NCBI GenBank assembly: GCA_913055875.1
Contig: CAJXJY010000002.1
Span: forward strand, 124,001 to 188,000
Direction of reading: 5' to 3'
DNA length: 64,000 nucleotides
From: an uncultured Altererythrobacter sp.
GTDB lineage: Bacteria > Pseudomonadota > Alphaproteobacteria > Sphingomonadales > Sphingomonadaceae
A program made the translations under genes and the position numbers. Below, in pieces: positions 63,286-64,000 of the stretch; position 1 is the first letter of the stretch, and each line of letters opens with the position of its first letter. The notes below the pieces were generated by a model, which ran no database searches, had not been told where the DNA came from, and worked only from the letters and a program-made list of their open reading frames with translations.

Positions 63286-64000
63286 GTGGACAAGCTCGCG
63301 GAAATTTGCGCCACCAAACGCGAGGAAGTCGCCGCGCGCAAGGCGCTGGCGACGCTCGACGATCTCGACCGCGCAGCGGCCGCAGTCGAAGCCCCGCGCG
63401 GATTCCGCGCCGCGCTGGAGGAAAAGTCCCGAACCGGCTTCGGCCTGATCGCCGAAATCAAGAAAGCTTCGCCCTCCAAAGGGCTGATTCGCGAAGATTT
63501 TCGTCCGCATCAACATGCGATGGACTACGCCCAAGGCGGAGCGGCATGCCTCTCGGTCCTCACCGATGCGCCGTACTTCCATGGGCACGAGGATTACCTG
63601 ATCGACGCCCGCGCCAGCTGCGCGCTGCCCGTGCTGCGCAAGGACTTCATGGTCGACCCGTGGCAGGTCGCCGAATCGCGCGCGATCGGCGCCGATGCGA
63701 TCCTGATCATCGTCGCCGCGCTCGAGGATGACGTCATGACGGAGATCGAAGCGGCGGCGATCGAGCGCGGGATGGACGTGCTGGTCGAGGTCCACGACGC
63801 GGCAGAGCTGGAGCGTGCGGCCCGTTTGCAATCGCGTTTGATCGGGATAAACAACCGCAATCTCAAGACGTTCGAGACGAATCTTGCCACCACGGAACAA
63901 CTCGCCCCGCTGGCGCCCGAAGGCGCGCTGCTGGTCGGCGAGAGCGGCATCGCCACCCATGCCGATTGCGAGCGCCTCGCCGAAGCCGGCGTGAGCTGCT
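63286..64000 (+). CDS. trpC: Indole-3-glycerol phosphate synthase (3' end outside window)
   Basis: Closes the indole ring in tryptophan synthesis. The frame runs from GTG 63286 ([20 protein letters not shown]) to the window end, 238 residues of a usual ~260. [81 protein letters not shown] and [20 protein letters not shown] cover the TIM barrel. Lys in [10 protein letters not shown] and KDFMVD and Glu in VGESGI are the expected active-site residues. Confidence 0.95.
   Translation, partial: MDKLAEICATKREEVAARKALATLDDLDRAAAAVEAPRGFRAALEEKSRTGFGLIAEIKKASPSKGLIREDFRPHQHAMDYAQGGAACLSVLTDAPYFHGHEDYLIDARASCALPVLRKDFMVDPWQVAESRAIGADAILIIVAALEDDVMTEIEAAAIERGMDVLVEVHDAAELERAARLQSRLIGINNRNLKTFETNLATTEQLAPLAPEGALLVGESGIATHADCERLAEAGVSC

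Overview
The window is GC-rich, densely packed chromosomal DNA of an alphaproteobacterium, most likely order Sphingomonadales, family Erythrobacteraceae (Erythrobacter/Qipengyuania/Altererythrobacter type). The placement rests on three things seen in the sequence: the gene order dusB-ntrB-ntrC-ntrY-ntrX-hfq-hflX, a fused ispDF, and a pyruvate dehydrogenase E1 beta that carries its own lipoyl domain. The arrangements pyrG-secG-tpiA / ppiD-trpE and tmk-holB-metG-tatD also fit. Nearly all of it is core housekeeping. I see no integrase, transposase, phage gene or CRISPR array.

Layout. 1-1228: end of a secreted DUF11-type protein, a doubled repeat and tRNA-Ser(TGA). 1229-10153 (+): cell-wall genes (MltB, an RlpA-like SPOR lipoprotein, PBP5), then tmk-holB-metG-tatD-MBL hydrolase, a 52-residue membrane protein and mazG. 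10150-20153 (-): the nitrogen-response operon dusB-ntrBC-ntrYX followed by a tandem two-domain hfq, hflX and an Stf0-type sulfotransferase. 20230-25242: ispDF, an exported protein, pncC/cinA, a RatA/Coq10 protein, lipA, a lipoprotein and a beta-carbonic anhydrase. 25283-36069: NYN/LOTUS protein, TPR-like exported protein, gyrA, YhhN, TPR-sulfotransferase, trmFO, EF-hand protein and a phytoene-synthase-like protein. 36114-42784: two head-to-head, mirror-image three-gene clusters of Tad-type proteins (VWA TadG plus two TadE-like). 42974-48890: pdhA/pdhB, ftsB, hpd, a VOC protein and MscS. 49121-51427: tRNA-Arg(CCT), DUF1178, nitrilase-like, grxC, and an Hsp20 gene with an RpoH promoter and a ROSE-like RNA thermometer. 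51862-54800 (-): pyrG, secG, tpiA. 54986-64000 (+): ppiD and a trp cluster (trpE, trpG, trpD, trpC) interrupted by three unrelated genes.

Most interesting points: (1) the inverted pair of Tad-like operons, whose second genes both carry tandem Ca2+-type loops; (2) a covalent Hfq dimer whose second half has lost the positive rim; (3) a 5' leader for hsp20 that combines a full alphaproteobacterial RpoH promoter with a ROSE-type hairpin; (4) three genes (hflX, trpE, a glycosidase-like lipoprotein) that appear to start at CTG; (5) three copies of a ~91-bp intergenic inverted repeat, one supplying part of the trpC ribosome site; (6) a perfect 32-bp inverted repeat between convergent operons; (7) alanine at the GyrA position equivalent to E. 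coli Ser83.

Genes are tightly coupled: many junctions are ATGA or GTGA overlaps. Coordinates were read by eye; motif and family calls come from recognition, not from searches.
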